This document shows positions 33,701 to 42,775 of a stretch of 57,177 nucleotides of DNA, piece after piece. A model generated the notes under the pieces. That model was not told the origin of the DNA and did not search any database. It worked only from the letters and a program-made list of their open reading frames with translations. The first letter of the stretch is position 1. Each line of letters starts with the position of its first letter. The position numbers and the translations under genes were made by a program. The stretch comes from Acidimicrobiia bacterium (GTDB lineage: Bacteria; Actinomycetota; Acidimicrobiia; Acidimicrobiales; AC-14), in the NCBI GenBank assembly GCA_023265025.1, contig JAHFUP010000026.1, positions 1 to 57,177 of the forward strand, read 5' to 3'.

Positions 33701-35111
33701 GACGGCAACCACGACGACGGCCACGACGGTGCCGGCGACGACCACGTCGGTGGCGCCGACCTCGTCCGTGCCGCCGACGACGACGCCGGCCCCGTCGAGC
33801 AGCGTGCCGCCGTCGACGTCGGTGCCGACGACCGCCCCGCCGCCCACGCCGCCATCGGCCACCGTCGAGGCCGAGAGCACGACCGGCCGGCGCTCCGGCC
33901 CGCCGGGCGTGGAGCTCGACGTCACGGGCGAGGGCTACCGGGACTGCCGCAACGTCTACATCTTCTTCGACGGCAAGCGGGTCGGCACCGTCCACCCCAA
34001 CTCGGCCGGCGCCATCGACAGCGGTGAGCTCTCGGTGCCGGGCAACACCAAGCCCGGCGAGCACGCGGTCACGACGTCGTGCTCGACGTCGGGCGGGCCG
34101 GTCCGGGCCAGCACGACGTTCCTGGTCACCGACCAGGCGATCCACCGCAGCGGCTTCGTGACGTCGCTGGCCCAGCCCGACCAGATCATCATCGACCCGG
34201 TCAACCTGACGGCCAGCGCCATCGCGTCGCTCGGGATCATCCTCCTCTTCGCCTTCCCCTACGAGCTCTTCAACTCGACCGTCGAGGAGAACTACGACGA
34301 GATCCGGGGCTGGTTCCGGCTGCCGGCGCGGGTGGTCCACCGCACCGCCGGCAACACCCTCTCCTTCCTGGGGCTCAACGTGCTGGCCGCCATCACCTGC
34401 GGCTTCCTCAGTCCGGACTTCGGCCTGAACCGGAACAGCGTCGTACTGGTCGTCGGGATGCTCGTCGCGCTGCTGACGATGGCGGTCGTGTTCAGCCTGC
34501 CGGCCGACGTGGCGGTCCACCGGCGCTTTGGTGAGTGGGGGAGGCTCAACTTCCTGCCGGGAAGCCTGCTCGTCTCGATCCTGATGGTCGCCCTCTCGCG
34601 CATCATGGAGTTCCAGCCCGGCTACTTCTACGGCGCCATGGCCGGCCTGGCCTTCGGCGCCGCGCTGACCAAGCCGGCCCAGGGCCGCCTCACCGCGGCC
34701 AACTGGGTGTTCAGCCTGCTGATCAGCGTCGTCGCCTTCTTCGCCCGGGCGCCCGTCGCCGACGCCGCGGCCCGGGACGGGGCCAGCATCTGGTGGATCG
34801 GCCTCGAGGTGTGCCTGGCCCTGATCTTCCTCTGGGGCGTCGAGGGGCTGGCGGTGGCCATGCTCCCGATGCGGTTCCTCGACGGCCGCAAGGTCATGAA
34901 CTGGAGCAAGCTGGCGTGGGCGGGTCTGTTGTTCCTCGGGCTGTTCGCCACCGTGCACGTGCTTTTTGCGCCGAATAGCGGCTATGTCGGCCAAACGACA
35001 GGCGGCGTGAGCCTCGCGGTCGGCGTCCTGTTCGCCATCTTCGGCGGTATCTCGATCGGGCTGTGGGCCTACTTCCGGTACCGGCCCGGCCGGGCGGTGC
35101 CTGACGCCTGA
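27723..35111 (+). CDS. 2,462-aa surface protein: beta-helix, 11 Ig-like repeats, Thr/Ser stalk, multi-pass membrane domain
   Basis: ATG 27723 after GCGAGG. Residues 1-34 are a signal peptide (ALVFVALLMDVAPSRAA). Residues 35-700 are a right-handed beta-helix: TFTVTNLNSTGAGSLRQAI is the usual cap, followed by many 'GNxIGTDASGxxxxxN' turns. Residues 706-1880 are eleven Ig-like repeats of about 105 residues (TATVTGxxPTGTVxFRL...GTYRWxAxYSGDxNN...GACND), each with two Cys. About 1880-2050 is a Thr/Ser/Pro stalk, 2055-2140 one more beta domain (PPGVELDVTGEGYRDCRN), and from 2155 some eight membrane helices with a conserved-looking FAFPYELFNSTVEENYDEI. I infer a cell-surface adhesin or receptor whose C-terminus spans the membrane rather than ending in a sorting signal. 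Function unknown. Confidence 0.9.
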   Translation: MTRRMRSRRLAQAAFGVALVFVALLMDVAPSRAATFTVTNLNSTGAGSLRQAIIDANASANVGGVPDVIEFAVAGEIVLLEDLEPITESVIINGTTAPGYVDAPVVTVNGGGNDCMIVQGDDVTITGLSIGLCNRGFLVSGARVVVTATHIGVDAGGNTSISNFIGVQLDAGADDAEVSGNVISASQFYGMLVHADGATITGNLIGVGRDGVTDLGNSDFGIEFGTDAEGAQVGGPGVADRNVISGNGGSDNGGGIEVRGDGVTVAAHVIQGNYIGTNASGTASIPNNRGIVVFENFVTIGGTGAGEGNLISGNAGDGISVTVCCTGFAGGGVVIEGNIVGLTADGASALGNGSRGISVFGPGHRIGGTAAASGNVISGNFNAGIDALSADSLVVQRNRIGTDASGTVAIGNASDGIAVSGSSGITIGGAGAGNLVSANLLTGISINGGVAGEIVENLVGTDASGGALVGNARGIVLTTVSGFTVSANTINDSTGAGLSLLGSSEGGVEGNDIQGNSDGIFVGPGSTAIQIGTGAGAANVITGNAGAGVALGGAFGADGSSSRIEILGNSIFANGGLGIDLANDGVTPNDADDSDTGPNGGQNWPVITGVVPDAGGTTATVSGTLVSTPVTDFLIEVFANAAADPSGNGEGQTPVGSTTVSTDGSGAATFTLAGLAVPPGQPVFTATATDPSGNTSEFSNAVEVLTLPTIATVASGPVTLGGTVSDTATVTGSSPTGTVVFRLYGPDDATCAGPPAFTSGAVALVAGSATSPDFTPLATGTYRWIASYSGDVANLAVTGACNDPGESVAVGLVATTVATTASPAVTVGGMVSDSATVTGSTPTGTVVFSLYGPDDATCAGPPVFVSPPVALVAGSATSPAFTTTAAGTYRWVAAYSGDVSNAASAGACNDPGESVVVAKAVPVLATTATPSSITVGNDVHDVATVSGGFTPTGTVTFRLYSDAVCNVSIFTSTVPLAAGSATSGAFTTVAPGTYRWIAEYSGDANNAVVTGACGDAGEEVVVNQATPTIATVASPSVPVGGSVTDTATLTGGVSPTGTVTFRLFGPGDATCASPPVFTSTVPVAAVSAISDPFTTTAVGTYRWVAAYSGDVNNLATAGACNDLNESVVVTQAAPTISTVASGGVPVGGSVTDTATLAGGFSPTGTMTFRLYGPGDATCVGPAVFTDTQPVVGNLPVTSAVFIAAAPGTYRWIASYSGDANNLAVAGACNDLNEAVSVGLAPTTIATTASGPVTVGGTVSDAATVTGVTPTGTVTFRLFGPDDATCASPPVFATVPVALVAGSATSPAFTTTAAGTYRWVAAYSGDATNATSAGACNDPGESVVVAQAVPVLATTATPSATTVGGAVHDVATVSGGFAPSGTVTFRLFSDAACTAQIFISTSPVAAGSATSGDFTTVAPGTYRWIASYSGDTNNAPVAGACGDAGEQVTVGLGAPTIATVASPNVAVGGQVTDTATLTGGISPTGTVTFRLFGPGDATCASPPVFTSTTPVAAGSATSAGFTTTAVGVYRWVAAYSGDLNNAATAGACNDVNEAVTATQAAPTISTTASSGVAVGGTITDTATLGGGFNATGTVTFRLYGPGDATCAAAPVFTDPRPVTGNTPVSSGPFTATLPGTYRWIASYGGDASNLAVAGACNDPGESVTVAATVPTLTTQASAPVTTGGSITDTATLAGGFSPTGTMTFRLWGPDNATCGGAPTFTSVKPVAGNGPVTSDPFTAAPAGMYRWVAGYSGDVNNASVTGACNDANESVVVAKATPTLGTRTAPTVAFGAAVTDTASLAGGASPTGTMTFRLFGPGPGCAGAPVFTSTKPVTGAGFSTSDPFTPAAPGAYFWIASYSGDANNNAVSGACGDPGETLVVGVAPTTTSSSTTSTSTSSTSSTSSTSSTSTTVPATTTTTLDEPVPTSTTEPPEPPTTTIPGSTSTTPATLPQASTTTVVAATTTALATSTTTPTATTLAPAPATTAPPVGTTVPTATTTTATTVPATTTSVAPTSSVPPTTTPAPSSSVPPSTSVPTTAPPPTPPSATVEAESTTGRRSGPPGVELDVTGEGYRDCRNVYIFFDGKRVGTVHPNSAGAIDSGELSVPGNTKPGEHAVTTSCSTSGGPVRASTTFLVTDQAIHRSGFVTSLAQPDQIIIDPVNLTASAIASLGIILLFAFPYELFNSTVEENYDEIRGWFRLPARVVHRTAGNTLSFLGLNVLAAITCGFLSPDFGLNRNSVVLVVGMLVALLTMAVVFSLPADVAVHRRFGEWGRLNFLPGSLLVSILMVALSRIMEFQPGYFYGAMAGLAFGAALTKPAQGRLTAANWVFSLLISVVAFFARAPVADAAARDGASIWWIGLEVCLALIFLWGVEGLAVAMLPMRFLDGRKVMNWSKLAWAGLLFLGLFATVHVLFAPNSGYVGQTTGGVSLAVGVLFAIFGGISIGLWAYFRYRPGRAVPDA
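29838..33360 (+). repeat. Eleven tandem Ig-like-domain DNA repeats with a duplicated four-repeat block
   Basis: Units of about 315-325 bp. Repeats 2-5 (about 30157-31437) match repeats 6-9 (about 31440-32717) one for one: 2 and 6 share 'TTASxxVTVGGxVSD', 3 and 7 share VPVLATTATPS and VHDVATVSGGF, 4 and 8 share PTIATVASPxV, 5 and 9 share APTIST. A 1.28-kb block was thus copied as a unit. Recombination here will change domain number; assemblies may collapse it. Confidence 0.85.
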
Positions 35112-35117
35112 GATTCC

Positions 35118-35516
35118 TTAGCCGGCGGCGAACAGCTCGAGCTGGATGTTGTCAGGGTCGCGGAAGGTGATCATGCCGCCGGCGCCGCTGGCCGTCGGCT
35201 TGACCTCCGAGTGGTCGACGCCCGTCGCGAGGAAGCGCTCCTTGATCCGGTGCAGCTCCTCGATGGACGGCACCGCGAACGAGGCGTGGTCCATGCCGGT
35301 CCGCCGTTCGTCGAACGGCTCGCCGCGGGACGCCTCGTGGGCGGTGAGGGTGAGGGTGATGCCGGCGTCGGGGTGGCGCAGGCGGCTTCGGAGGAACCCC
35401 TTGCCCTCCACCCTGGAGTCGACCGCGAAGCCCAGGGTCCGGCAGTACCAGTCGGTGCTGCGGTCGAGGTCGGTCACGGTGAGGCTGAGATGGGAGAAAC
35501 CGGCGAGCGTGGCCAT
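35118..35516 (-). CDS. VOC family protein (glyoxalase/bleomycin-resistance fold)
   Basis: 132 aa with two beta-alpha-beta-beta-beta modules: GFSHLSLTVTDLDRSTDWY (first His near 9), TLGFAVDSRV, then RTGMDHASFAVPSIEEL and MITFRDPDNIQLELF (the Glu of the metal site). His, His and Glu suggest an active metal centre. Members act on lactoylglutathione or mycothiol adducts, extradiol substrates or antibiotics; substrate is not readable. It converges with the giant surface-protein gene, 6 bases apart, and a partner is not evident. Confidence 0.88.
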   Translation of the reverse strand: MATLAGFSHLSLTVTDLDRSTDWYCRTLGFAVDSRVEGKGFLRSRLRHPDAGITLTLTAHEASRGEPFDERRTGMDHASFAVPSIEELHRIKERFLATGVDHSEVKPTASGAGGMITFRDPDNIQLELFAAG

Positions 35517-35612
35517 GGCGAAGGGTAACCGCCCGTTTTGCGGGCGCCCTAGCCTTGCGGTCAGTGGAACCCGTCCAACCTCCGCCGCCGGCCGATCGGA
35601 GCAATGAATGGC

Positions 35613-36587
35613 TCAGTCCTCGGAGGACCGGGCCAGCACGGCCACCGCCCCGTCCCCGTTGCGGTGCCAGATCGTGCGCTGGGTGAACGGGATCTCGATG
35701 CCGGCGTCGTCGAACGCACCCTTGATCCGGGCCCGCAGCTCGCGTGTGACCGGGAGCTGGTCGTGCGGTGCGGTCTTCAGGACCAGGCGGATAGTGACGC
35801 TGTCAAGGCCCAGGTTCTCGACGCCCCATACCTCGGGCTCGGCGAGGATCGACTCCGCGAAGTCCGGGTCCTCGCACATGGATTGGGCCGCGGCCTTGAT
35901 GACGTCGGTGGCGTGGTTGATGTCGGTCTCGTAGCTGACGTCGACGTCGAGCACGGCCCGGGACCACTGCTGCGACCGGTTCCCGACCCGCTCGATGTGC
36001 CCGTTCGGCAGGTGCCACACGGTGCCGTTGACGTCGCGGAGGCGGGTCGTGCGCAGGCTGATCGACTCGACCGTGCCGGTCGCATGGCCGGCGTCGATGA
36101 CGTCGCCCACGCCGTACTGGTCCTCCATCAGCATGAAGATGCCGGAGAGGAAGTCCCGCACCAGGTTCTGGGCGCCGAAGCCCACGGCGACGCCGACGAT
36201 GCCGGCGCCGGCGATGAGCGGGCCGAGGTTGAGGCCCAGCTCGGACAGGGCCATGATGACGGCGATAGTCCACACCGAGGCCGAGGCGATGCTGCGGATC
36301 AGGGCGGCGACGGTCTCCACCCGGCGGGCCTTGCCGTTGATCAGCCGGCGCAGCAGCCGGTAGAGGATCCGGCGGGCGACGTAGGCCACCGCAAAGATGA
36401 GGGCAATCTTCGCCGGCCGCACGACGATGGTGTCGGAGAGCTGGGCCAGCACGCCGTTGCCCGTGGAGCGGTAGATGCTGAGGCACAGCGAGCTGGCCTC
36501 GGCGGGCACCCCGCAGGGCGACGTCCCTGCGTCGGCGGCGGCAGTCGGGACGACCTGGGCGAACAGGGGCAGCACGTTCAGGAGCAT
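35613..36587 (-). CDS. Small-conductance mechanosensitive channel, MscS family
   Basis: 324 aa. A periplasmic-like N-terminus with two Cys (PCGV, SLCL), then membrane helices at about 52-75, 95-120 and the pore helix IAGAGIVGVAVGFGAQNLVRDFLSG (the Gly/Ala-packed TM3 of MscS), followed by the beta domain EDQYGVGDVIDAGHATGTVE and SLRTTRLRDVNGTVWHLPNG. The C-terminal alpha/beta part (HATDVIKAAAQSM...GLDSVTIRLVLKT) forms the cytoplasmic vestibule. It opens on membrane tension and protects against hypo-osmotic shock. ATG 36587; monocistronic. The GTVWHLPNG variant fits the YnaI/MscS-like actinobacterial branch. Confidence 0.92.
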   Translation of the reverse strand: MLLNVLPLFAQVVPTAAADAGTSPCGVPAEASSLCLSIYRSTGNGVLAQLSDTIVVRPAKIALIFAVAYVARRILYRLLRRLINGKARRVETVAALIRSIASASVWTIAVIMALSELGLNLGPLIAGAGIVGVAVGFGAQNLVRDFLSGIFMLMEDQYGVGDVIDAGHATGTVESISLRTTRLRDVNGTVWHLPNGHIERVGNRSQQWSRAVLDVDVSYETDINHATDVIKAAAQSMCEDPDFAESILAEPEVWGVENLGLDSVTIRLVLKTAPHDQLPVTRELRARIKGAFDDAGIEIPFTQRTIWHRNGDGAVAVLARSSED

Positions 36588-36796
36588 GGTTGCAGTCCTC
36601 CCGCGGAAGATCCCGGCGGTGAGCGAGGGAGTGCCCCCGGCGACACAGGGGGCGACCGCGCCACCCTAGCGCAGGGTCCCGCCGGTTCCGGCTTCCTGCG
36701 GGCTGGCCGTCGTGCGCACACGGCGGGCGAGGCTCGGTTCCAGTCCGGTACGCACAGATCGAAGCGTCCGCGTGCGGACCTCGGGCGACCGATCGC

Positions 36797-37403
36797 TCAG
36801 CCGGTCGTCCCGAGCGGTGGGTGCTCGAGCACGCGGGGCCGGTACTCGACCAGCTGGATGCTTCCGTCGAAGGTGCGGCCGTCGATCATCTGCAGGGCGA
36901 CGTCGGGATAGCCGTCATAGATGCGCTCTGCTCCCGTGGCGCCGGTGATCACCGGGAACATCACCACCCGGAAGCGATCGACGAGGCCCTTCCCGCAGCA
37001 GCGTCCGACACAAGCTGAGGCTGCCGATCGTGCTGATGAGACCCGAGCCATCCTCCTTCATCGCCCGGACAGCTTCGACCGCGTCCTCGCGCACGAGCGT
37101 GGAGTTTGCCCACGCCAGCGGCTCCTCGAGCGACGCAGAGAACACCACCTTCGAGGCCCGCGTGAGCCCGTCGACCGACGCCTCCTCGTCGGCGGCGAGC
37201 TCGTCCTGTCCTGCTGGGGGCTCGCCCGCGGCGAAGCCCGCCATCAGCCGGTAGGTCTTCGCTCCGATCAGGTAGGTGACCTCGGGTTGCTCGCCGAGCC
37301 ATTCCAGGTACTCAGGCCCTTGGAGACCCCACCAGCCCGGCCAGCCCTCCGCCGATGCGTAGCCGTCAAGGGAGGTGATGAAGTCGACGAGGAGTTCTCG
37401 CAT
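36797..37403 (-). CDS. Dihydrofolate reductase-like (RibD C-terminal) protein, frameshifted
   Basis: ATG 37403, with AGGAG upstream. The 5' frame reads MRELLVDFITSLDGYASAEG, TYLIGAKTYRLMAGF and ISTIGSLSLCRTLLREG; then the other frame goes on LVDRFRVVMFPVITGATGAE and FDGSIQLVEYRP to 36797. One surplus G in the run AAGGGCC near 36990 explains the break. Joined, it is a roughly 200-aa member of the DHFR/RibD-C family (NADPH-dependent reductases of unknown substrate, like YyaP), complete at both ends. The downstream half is not degraded, which favours a sequencing indel. Confidence 0.78.
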
Positions 37404-37564
37404 GGTCGTCTCCTGGTCTCGAAGGTCACATCGCCGCTTCTGCACTCGCGACCGCGGCGACACGAGGTTAGGACGGGCGGCGCCGCTCGACGCGCCCAAA
37501 ATGGCGCAGGGGTCCCTCCATGGCGCCGGGGACCAACGTCCGGCGCCGGCCCGGCCGGGTCTAG

Positions 37565-37774
37565 CTAGCGGCGCGCCTTCTTCTTCGACGAGTCCCGCCT
37601 GAGGTAGCGGCCGTCGACCATGTTCAGCTCCACCCCGTTGTCGTAGCGGACCCGGTAACGGATCCAGGACAGCCCGGCCACCAGCACGATCACCCCGCCG
37701 GTGCCCTTGGGCACGCCCGGCCGGTCCTCGGCTGCCACCACCCTGTCCTTGCGCACGTACTCGGTGTCAGCCAT
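37565..37774 (-). CDS. 69-aa conserved small basic protein
   Basis: Begins MADTEYVRKDRVVAAEDRPG and contains GTGGVIVLVAGLSWIRYRVR and GVELNMVDGRYL, ending in KKKARR. The pattern of short beta strands with Gly turns looks like an SH3-type or KOW-like barrel; the Lys-rich tail would bind nucleic acid. It lies divergent from lon, 62 bases away. I do not know the family name; GC-rich third positions and the protein-like sequence make it a real gene. Confidence 0.65.
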   Translation of the reverse strand: MADTEYVRKDRVVAAEDRPGVPKGTGGVIVLVAGLSWIRYRVRYDNGVELNMVDGRYLRRDSSKKKARR

Positions 37775-37836
37775 GCGCCGACCGTACAGCGCCGGCCGGG
37801 AACACGGGGGTACCGCCCGCTGTTTGAACTCTCACT

Positions 37837-40164
<2,328 letters not shown>

Positions 40165-40175
40165 CCCCCCTCGCC

Positions 40176-40348
40176 AACTGGTGACGATCCGACCGGCTCT
40201 GGCCGGTTCGATCGTCACCAGTTCGGGTGGGTCTCGCCAACTGGTGACGATCCGACAGGCCCTGGCCGGTTCGATCGTCACCAGTTCGGGTTCCCTCTCC
40301 AACTGGTGACGATCCGACAGGCTCTGGCCGGTTCGATCGTCACCAGTT
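40176..40348. repeat. Three tandem 48-bp near-perfect hairpins between convergent genes
   Basis: Copies at 40176-40223, 40239-40286 and 40301-40348. Each has arms AACTGGTGACGATC and GATCGTCACCAGTT (14 bp) around an inner stem ACCGGC/GCCGGT (ACAGGC with one mismatch in copies 2 and 3) and a 4-base loop. The joining bases TCGGGTGGGTCTCGCC-like are also repeated. They sit between lon and a convergent HxlR-type gene, so each can end transcription from both sides. No U-run follows; a protein-binding role is possible too. Confidence 0.95.
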
Positions 40349-40356
40349 CGGGTGGG

Positions 40357-40782
40357 TCAGAGGAACCGGACGTCGTCCTCGGCGCTGGTCGTCTCGCCTT
40401 CGACGACATTGCAGGTGGGGCAGTACCACCGGGCCTCCAGCGGGGTCCCGCAGGGAGAGTGGCGCAGCGGCTCGACGGAATCGGGCGACTGGTTGGCGCC
40501 CCACTGGGCCAGCAAGCGCAGGGCCCCGGCCAGCTCGGTGCCGGCGGCGGTGAGCTGGTACACGAACCGGGGCGGGCGCTCGGAATACGGCGACGCCACC
40601 ACCACGCCGTGCTGTTCCAGGTTGCGCAGGCGCTGGCTCAGGACATTGGGGGCGATGCCGGCGACGTCTGACTGGAGGTCGTTGAACCGCCGGGGCCCGT
40701 CGAGCAGGGCGGAGACGATCAGCAGCGCCCACCGGTCGCCGACGCGGGCCACCGCCTCCTCCAGGGGCGACGGATCGGCCAT
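40357..40782 (-). CDS. HxlR-type transcriptional regulator with C-terminal zinc ribbon
   Basis: 141 aa from ATG 40782. The winged helix is typical of HxlR proteins: EEAVARVGDRWALLIVSALL, GPRRFNDLQSDVAGIAPNVL, SQRLRNLEQHGVV, with 'PPRFVYQLTAAG' wing. The tail GTPLEARWYCPTCNVVEG with another Cys (SPCG) makes a small zinc site that HxlR itself lacks. It probably senses a thiol-reactive or oxidative signal. It is divergent from the two S1C proteases, with direct repeats between (40809-40845), and is likely to control itself and them. Confidence 0.85.
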   Translation of the reverse strand: MADPSPLEEAVARVGDRWALLIVSALLDGPRRFNDLQSDVAGIAPNVLSQRLRNLEQHGVVVASPYSERPPRFVYQLTAAGTELAGALRLLAQWGANQSPDSVEPLRHSPCGTPLEARWYCPTCNVVEGETTSAEDDVRFL

Positions 40783-40808
40783 GCCCACATTCTCGCACGC
40801 AGTGGTTG

Positions 40809-40845
40809 CCGTAACTCGCTTGCGGCTAGTAACTTGCAATCAACA
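40809..40845. promoter_or_regulatory. Direct repeats, likely HxlR operator
   Basis: GTAACTCGCTTGC (40810-40822) and GTAACTTGC (40831-40839) are 21 bases, two helical turns, apart, each preceded by CC or TA. They lie between the divergent regulator and protease genes. On the minus strand TTGATT and GTTACT words could be part of the regulator promoter. Confidence 0.5.
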
Positions 40846-40868
40846 AGTCACTGAGTCGAGGAGCGCAG

Positions 40869-41786
40869 ATGCCTGGAGTGCTGGAAGAGCTGGAGAACGC
40901 CACCATCGGGATCGCCGAGCGGCACGGAGGGGCCGTCGTCGGCATCGGCCACGGGTGGGGCCAGGGGTCGGGCGTGGTCGTCGCCGACGGCGTGGTGCTG
41001 ACCAACGCCCACAACGTCAGCGACCCCGGCGTCACGCTGATCTTCGCCGACGGGCGGTCGGTCGATGGCCAGGTGTCGGGGCACGACATCGACGGCGACC
41101 TGGCCACCATCGCCGTCGACACCGCCGGCGTGACGCCGGTCGAATGGGCGGAGGCGCCGGCCCGGATCGGTGCCGCCGTCTTCGCCCTCGCCAACCCCGG
41201 CGGCCGCGGCCTGCGGGTGACGCTGGGCTCGGTCGCCTCCGTCGGCCGCACGTTCCGGGGACCGCGGGGTCGCCGGGTGACCGGCACCATCGAGCACACC
41301 GCCCCCATGGTCAAGGGCTCTTCCGGGGGGCCGCTGGTCGACTCGTCGGGACGTCTCGTCGGCCTCAACACCAACCGCCTCGGCGAGGGCTTCTACGCCG
41401 CCCTGCCGGCCGACGAGGACCTGCGCCGGCGGGTCGACGCCCTCAGCCGGGGCGAGTCGCCGGCCCGCCCGCACCTGGGGGTCGGCCTCGTGCCCGGTCG
41501 CGCCGCCCGCCAGATCCGCCGGGCCGCCGGCCTGCCGGACCGGGACGGCGTGCTCATCCAGGAGGTGGAGGACGCCAGCCCGGCGGCCAACGCCGGCCTG
41601 CGCCGGGGCGACCTGATCGTCGACGCCTCGGGGTCGCCGGTGGCGAGCATCGACGACCTGTACCAGGCCGTCGACGGCCTCGGCGCCGGCGAATCGCTCG
41701 CCCTCACCGTCGTACGGGGCGCCGAGGAGCTGTCGGTCAGCGTGACGTTCGCGGCCGGCGGCGCCCGTGAGGAAGGGACGGCCTGA
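40869..41786 (+). CDS. Cytoplasmic S1C serine protease with PDZ domain
   Basis: 305 aa, ATG 40869 after GGAG. Trypsin-like chymotrypsin-fold residues: TNAHN (His 48), DIDGDLATI (Asp 77), MVKGSSGGPLVDSSGR (Ser 152). A PDZ domain follows from about 190 (LGVGLVPG, EVEDASPAANAGLRRGDLIV). There is no signal peptide or membrane segment, unlike HtrA/DegP, so it should work in the cytosol. The GSSGG motif varies the usual GNSGG. It is first of a two-gene unit and lies divergent from the HxlR gene. Confidence 0.88.
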   Translation: MPGVLEELENATIGIAERHGGAVVGIGHGWGQGSGVVVADGVVLTNAHNVSDPGVTLIFADGRSVDGQVSGHDIDGDLATIAVDTAGVTPVEWAEAPARIGAAVFALANPGGRGLRVTLGSVASVGRTFRGPRGRRVTGTIEHTAPMVKGSSGGPLVDSSGRLVGLNTNRLGEGFYAALPADEDLRRRVDALSRGESPARPHLGVGLVPGRAARQIRRAAGLPDRDGVLIQEVEDASPAANAGLRRGDLIVDASGSPVASIDDLYQAVDGLGAGESLALTVVRGAEELSVSVTFAAGGAREEGTA

Positions 41787-41790
41787 CGTG

Positions 41791-42756
41791 ATGGTCGACG
41801 AAGAAGTCGACCTTCTCGATGCCTACTCCCGCACGGTCATGGCCGTGGCCGAGCGGCTGATCCCATCGGTGGCCAGCCTCAAGGTGATGGTGCGGGTGCC
41901 GGGTGGCCGGCGGCCGCAGGGGTCGGGCTCGGCGGTGGCCATCACCGCCGACGGGTTCCTGCTCACCTCGGCGCACGTGGTCGAGCGGTCCTCCGGCGGC
42001 GTGGCCGTCTTCGCCGACGGGGCCGAGGCCGAGTTCGACGTCGTGGGCGCCGACCCGCTTTCCGACCTGGCCGTCATCCGCACGACCGCCGGCGCCCAGC
42101 TCACGACCGCCACCCTCGGCGACGCCGACCGCCTGCGCGTCGGCCAATTGGTCGTCGCCATCGGCAACCCGCTCGGCTTCGCCGGCTCGGTGAGCGCCGG
42201 CGTGGTGAGCGCCCTGGGCCGCTCGTTCGCGGCCGCGGCCAGCCGCGTCGGGCGCATGGTGGAGAACGTCATCCAGACCGACGCCGCCCTCCACCCGGGC
42301 AACTCCGGTGGCGCCCTCGCCAACGGCGCCGGCGAGGTCGTGGGCATCAACACCGCCGTAGTCGGGCCCGGCGTGGGCCAGGGCCTCGGCCTGGCCGTGC
42401 CCATCAACGTGACCACCAGGGGCATCGTCTCCGCCCTCATGACCGACGGCCGGGTCCGCCGGGCCTACCTCGGTATCGCCGGCGGCTCCCGCCCGCTCCC
42501 GCCGAAGGCGGCCGCGGCCACCGGACGCGAGCGGGGCATCGAGATCCTCACCGTCGTCGCCGGCAGCCCGGCCGACCGTGGCGGCCTCCGGCTCGAGGAC
42601 CTGCTGCTCGGCGTCGACGGCAGCCCGGTCTCCAACGTCGGCGACCTCCAGCGGCTCATGACCGGCGACCGCATCGGCAAGCAGGTCGGCGTCGAGGTGT
42701 TCCGCCGGGGCAAGGTCCAGACGGTCGCGGTGGTGCCGGTCGAGCTACCCGACTGA
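41791..42756 (+). CDS. Second S1C (HtrA-like) serine protease with PDZ domain
   Basis: 321 aa from ATG 41791 (GTG 41788 possible), starting 5 bases after the previous stop. Triad TSAHVVE (His 62), DPLSDLAV (Asp 92), TDAALHPGNSGGALANG (Ser 172), closer to HtrA than its neighbour. The PDZ domain (EILTVVAGSPADRGGLRLED) is at 240-310. Again no signal peptide. Two tandem HtrA-like genes under an HxlR-type regulator suggest a cytosolic quality-control pair that may act as a mixed complex. Confidence 0.9.
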   Translation: MVDEEVDLLDAYSRTVMAVAERLIPSVASLKVMVRVPGGRRPQGSGSAVAITADGFLLTSAHVVERSSGGVAVFADGAEAEFDVVGADPLSDLAVIRTTAGAQLTTATLGDADRLRVGQLVVAIGNPLGFAGSVSAGVVSALGRSFAAAASRVGRMVENVIQTDAALHPGNSGGALANGAGEVVGINTAVVGPGVGQGLGLAVPINVTTRGIVSALMTDGRVRRAYLGIAGGSRPLPPKAAAATGRERGIEILTVVAGSPADRGGLRLEDLLLGVDGSPVSNVGDLQRLMTGDRIGKQVGVEVFRRGKVQTVAVVPVELPD

Positions 42757-42775
42757 AGCCAGAACGGTGGGGCGG

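Noticed and set aside
30318-34994. A 1,558-codon frame antisense to the giant gene
   Set aside because: Arg/Gly/His-rich product with no domain; it arises from GC-rich codons on the other strand.
40176-40348. Insertion-sequence ends
   Set aside because: No transposase between or beside the copies and no target duplication; simple tandem hairpins explain them.
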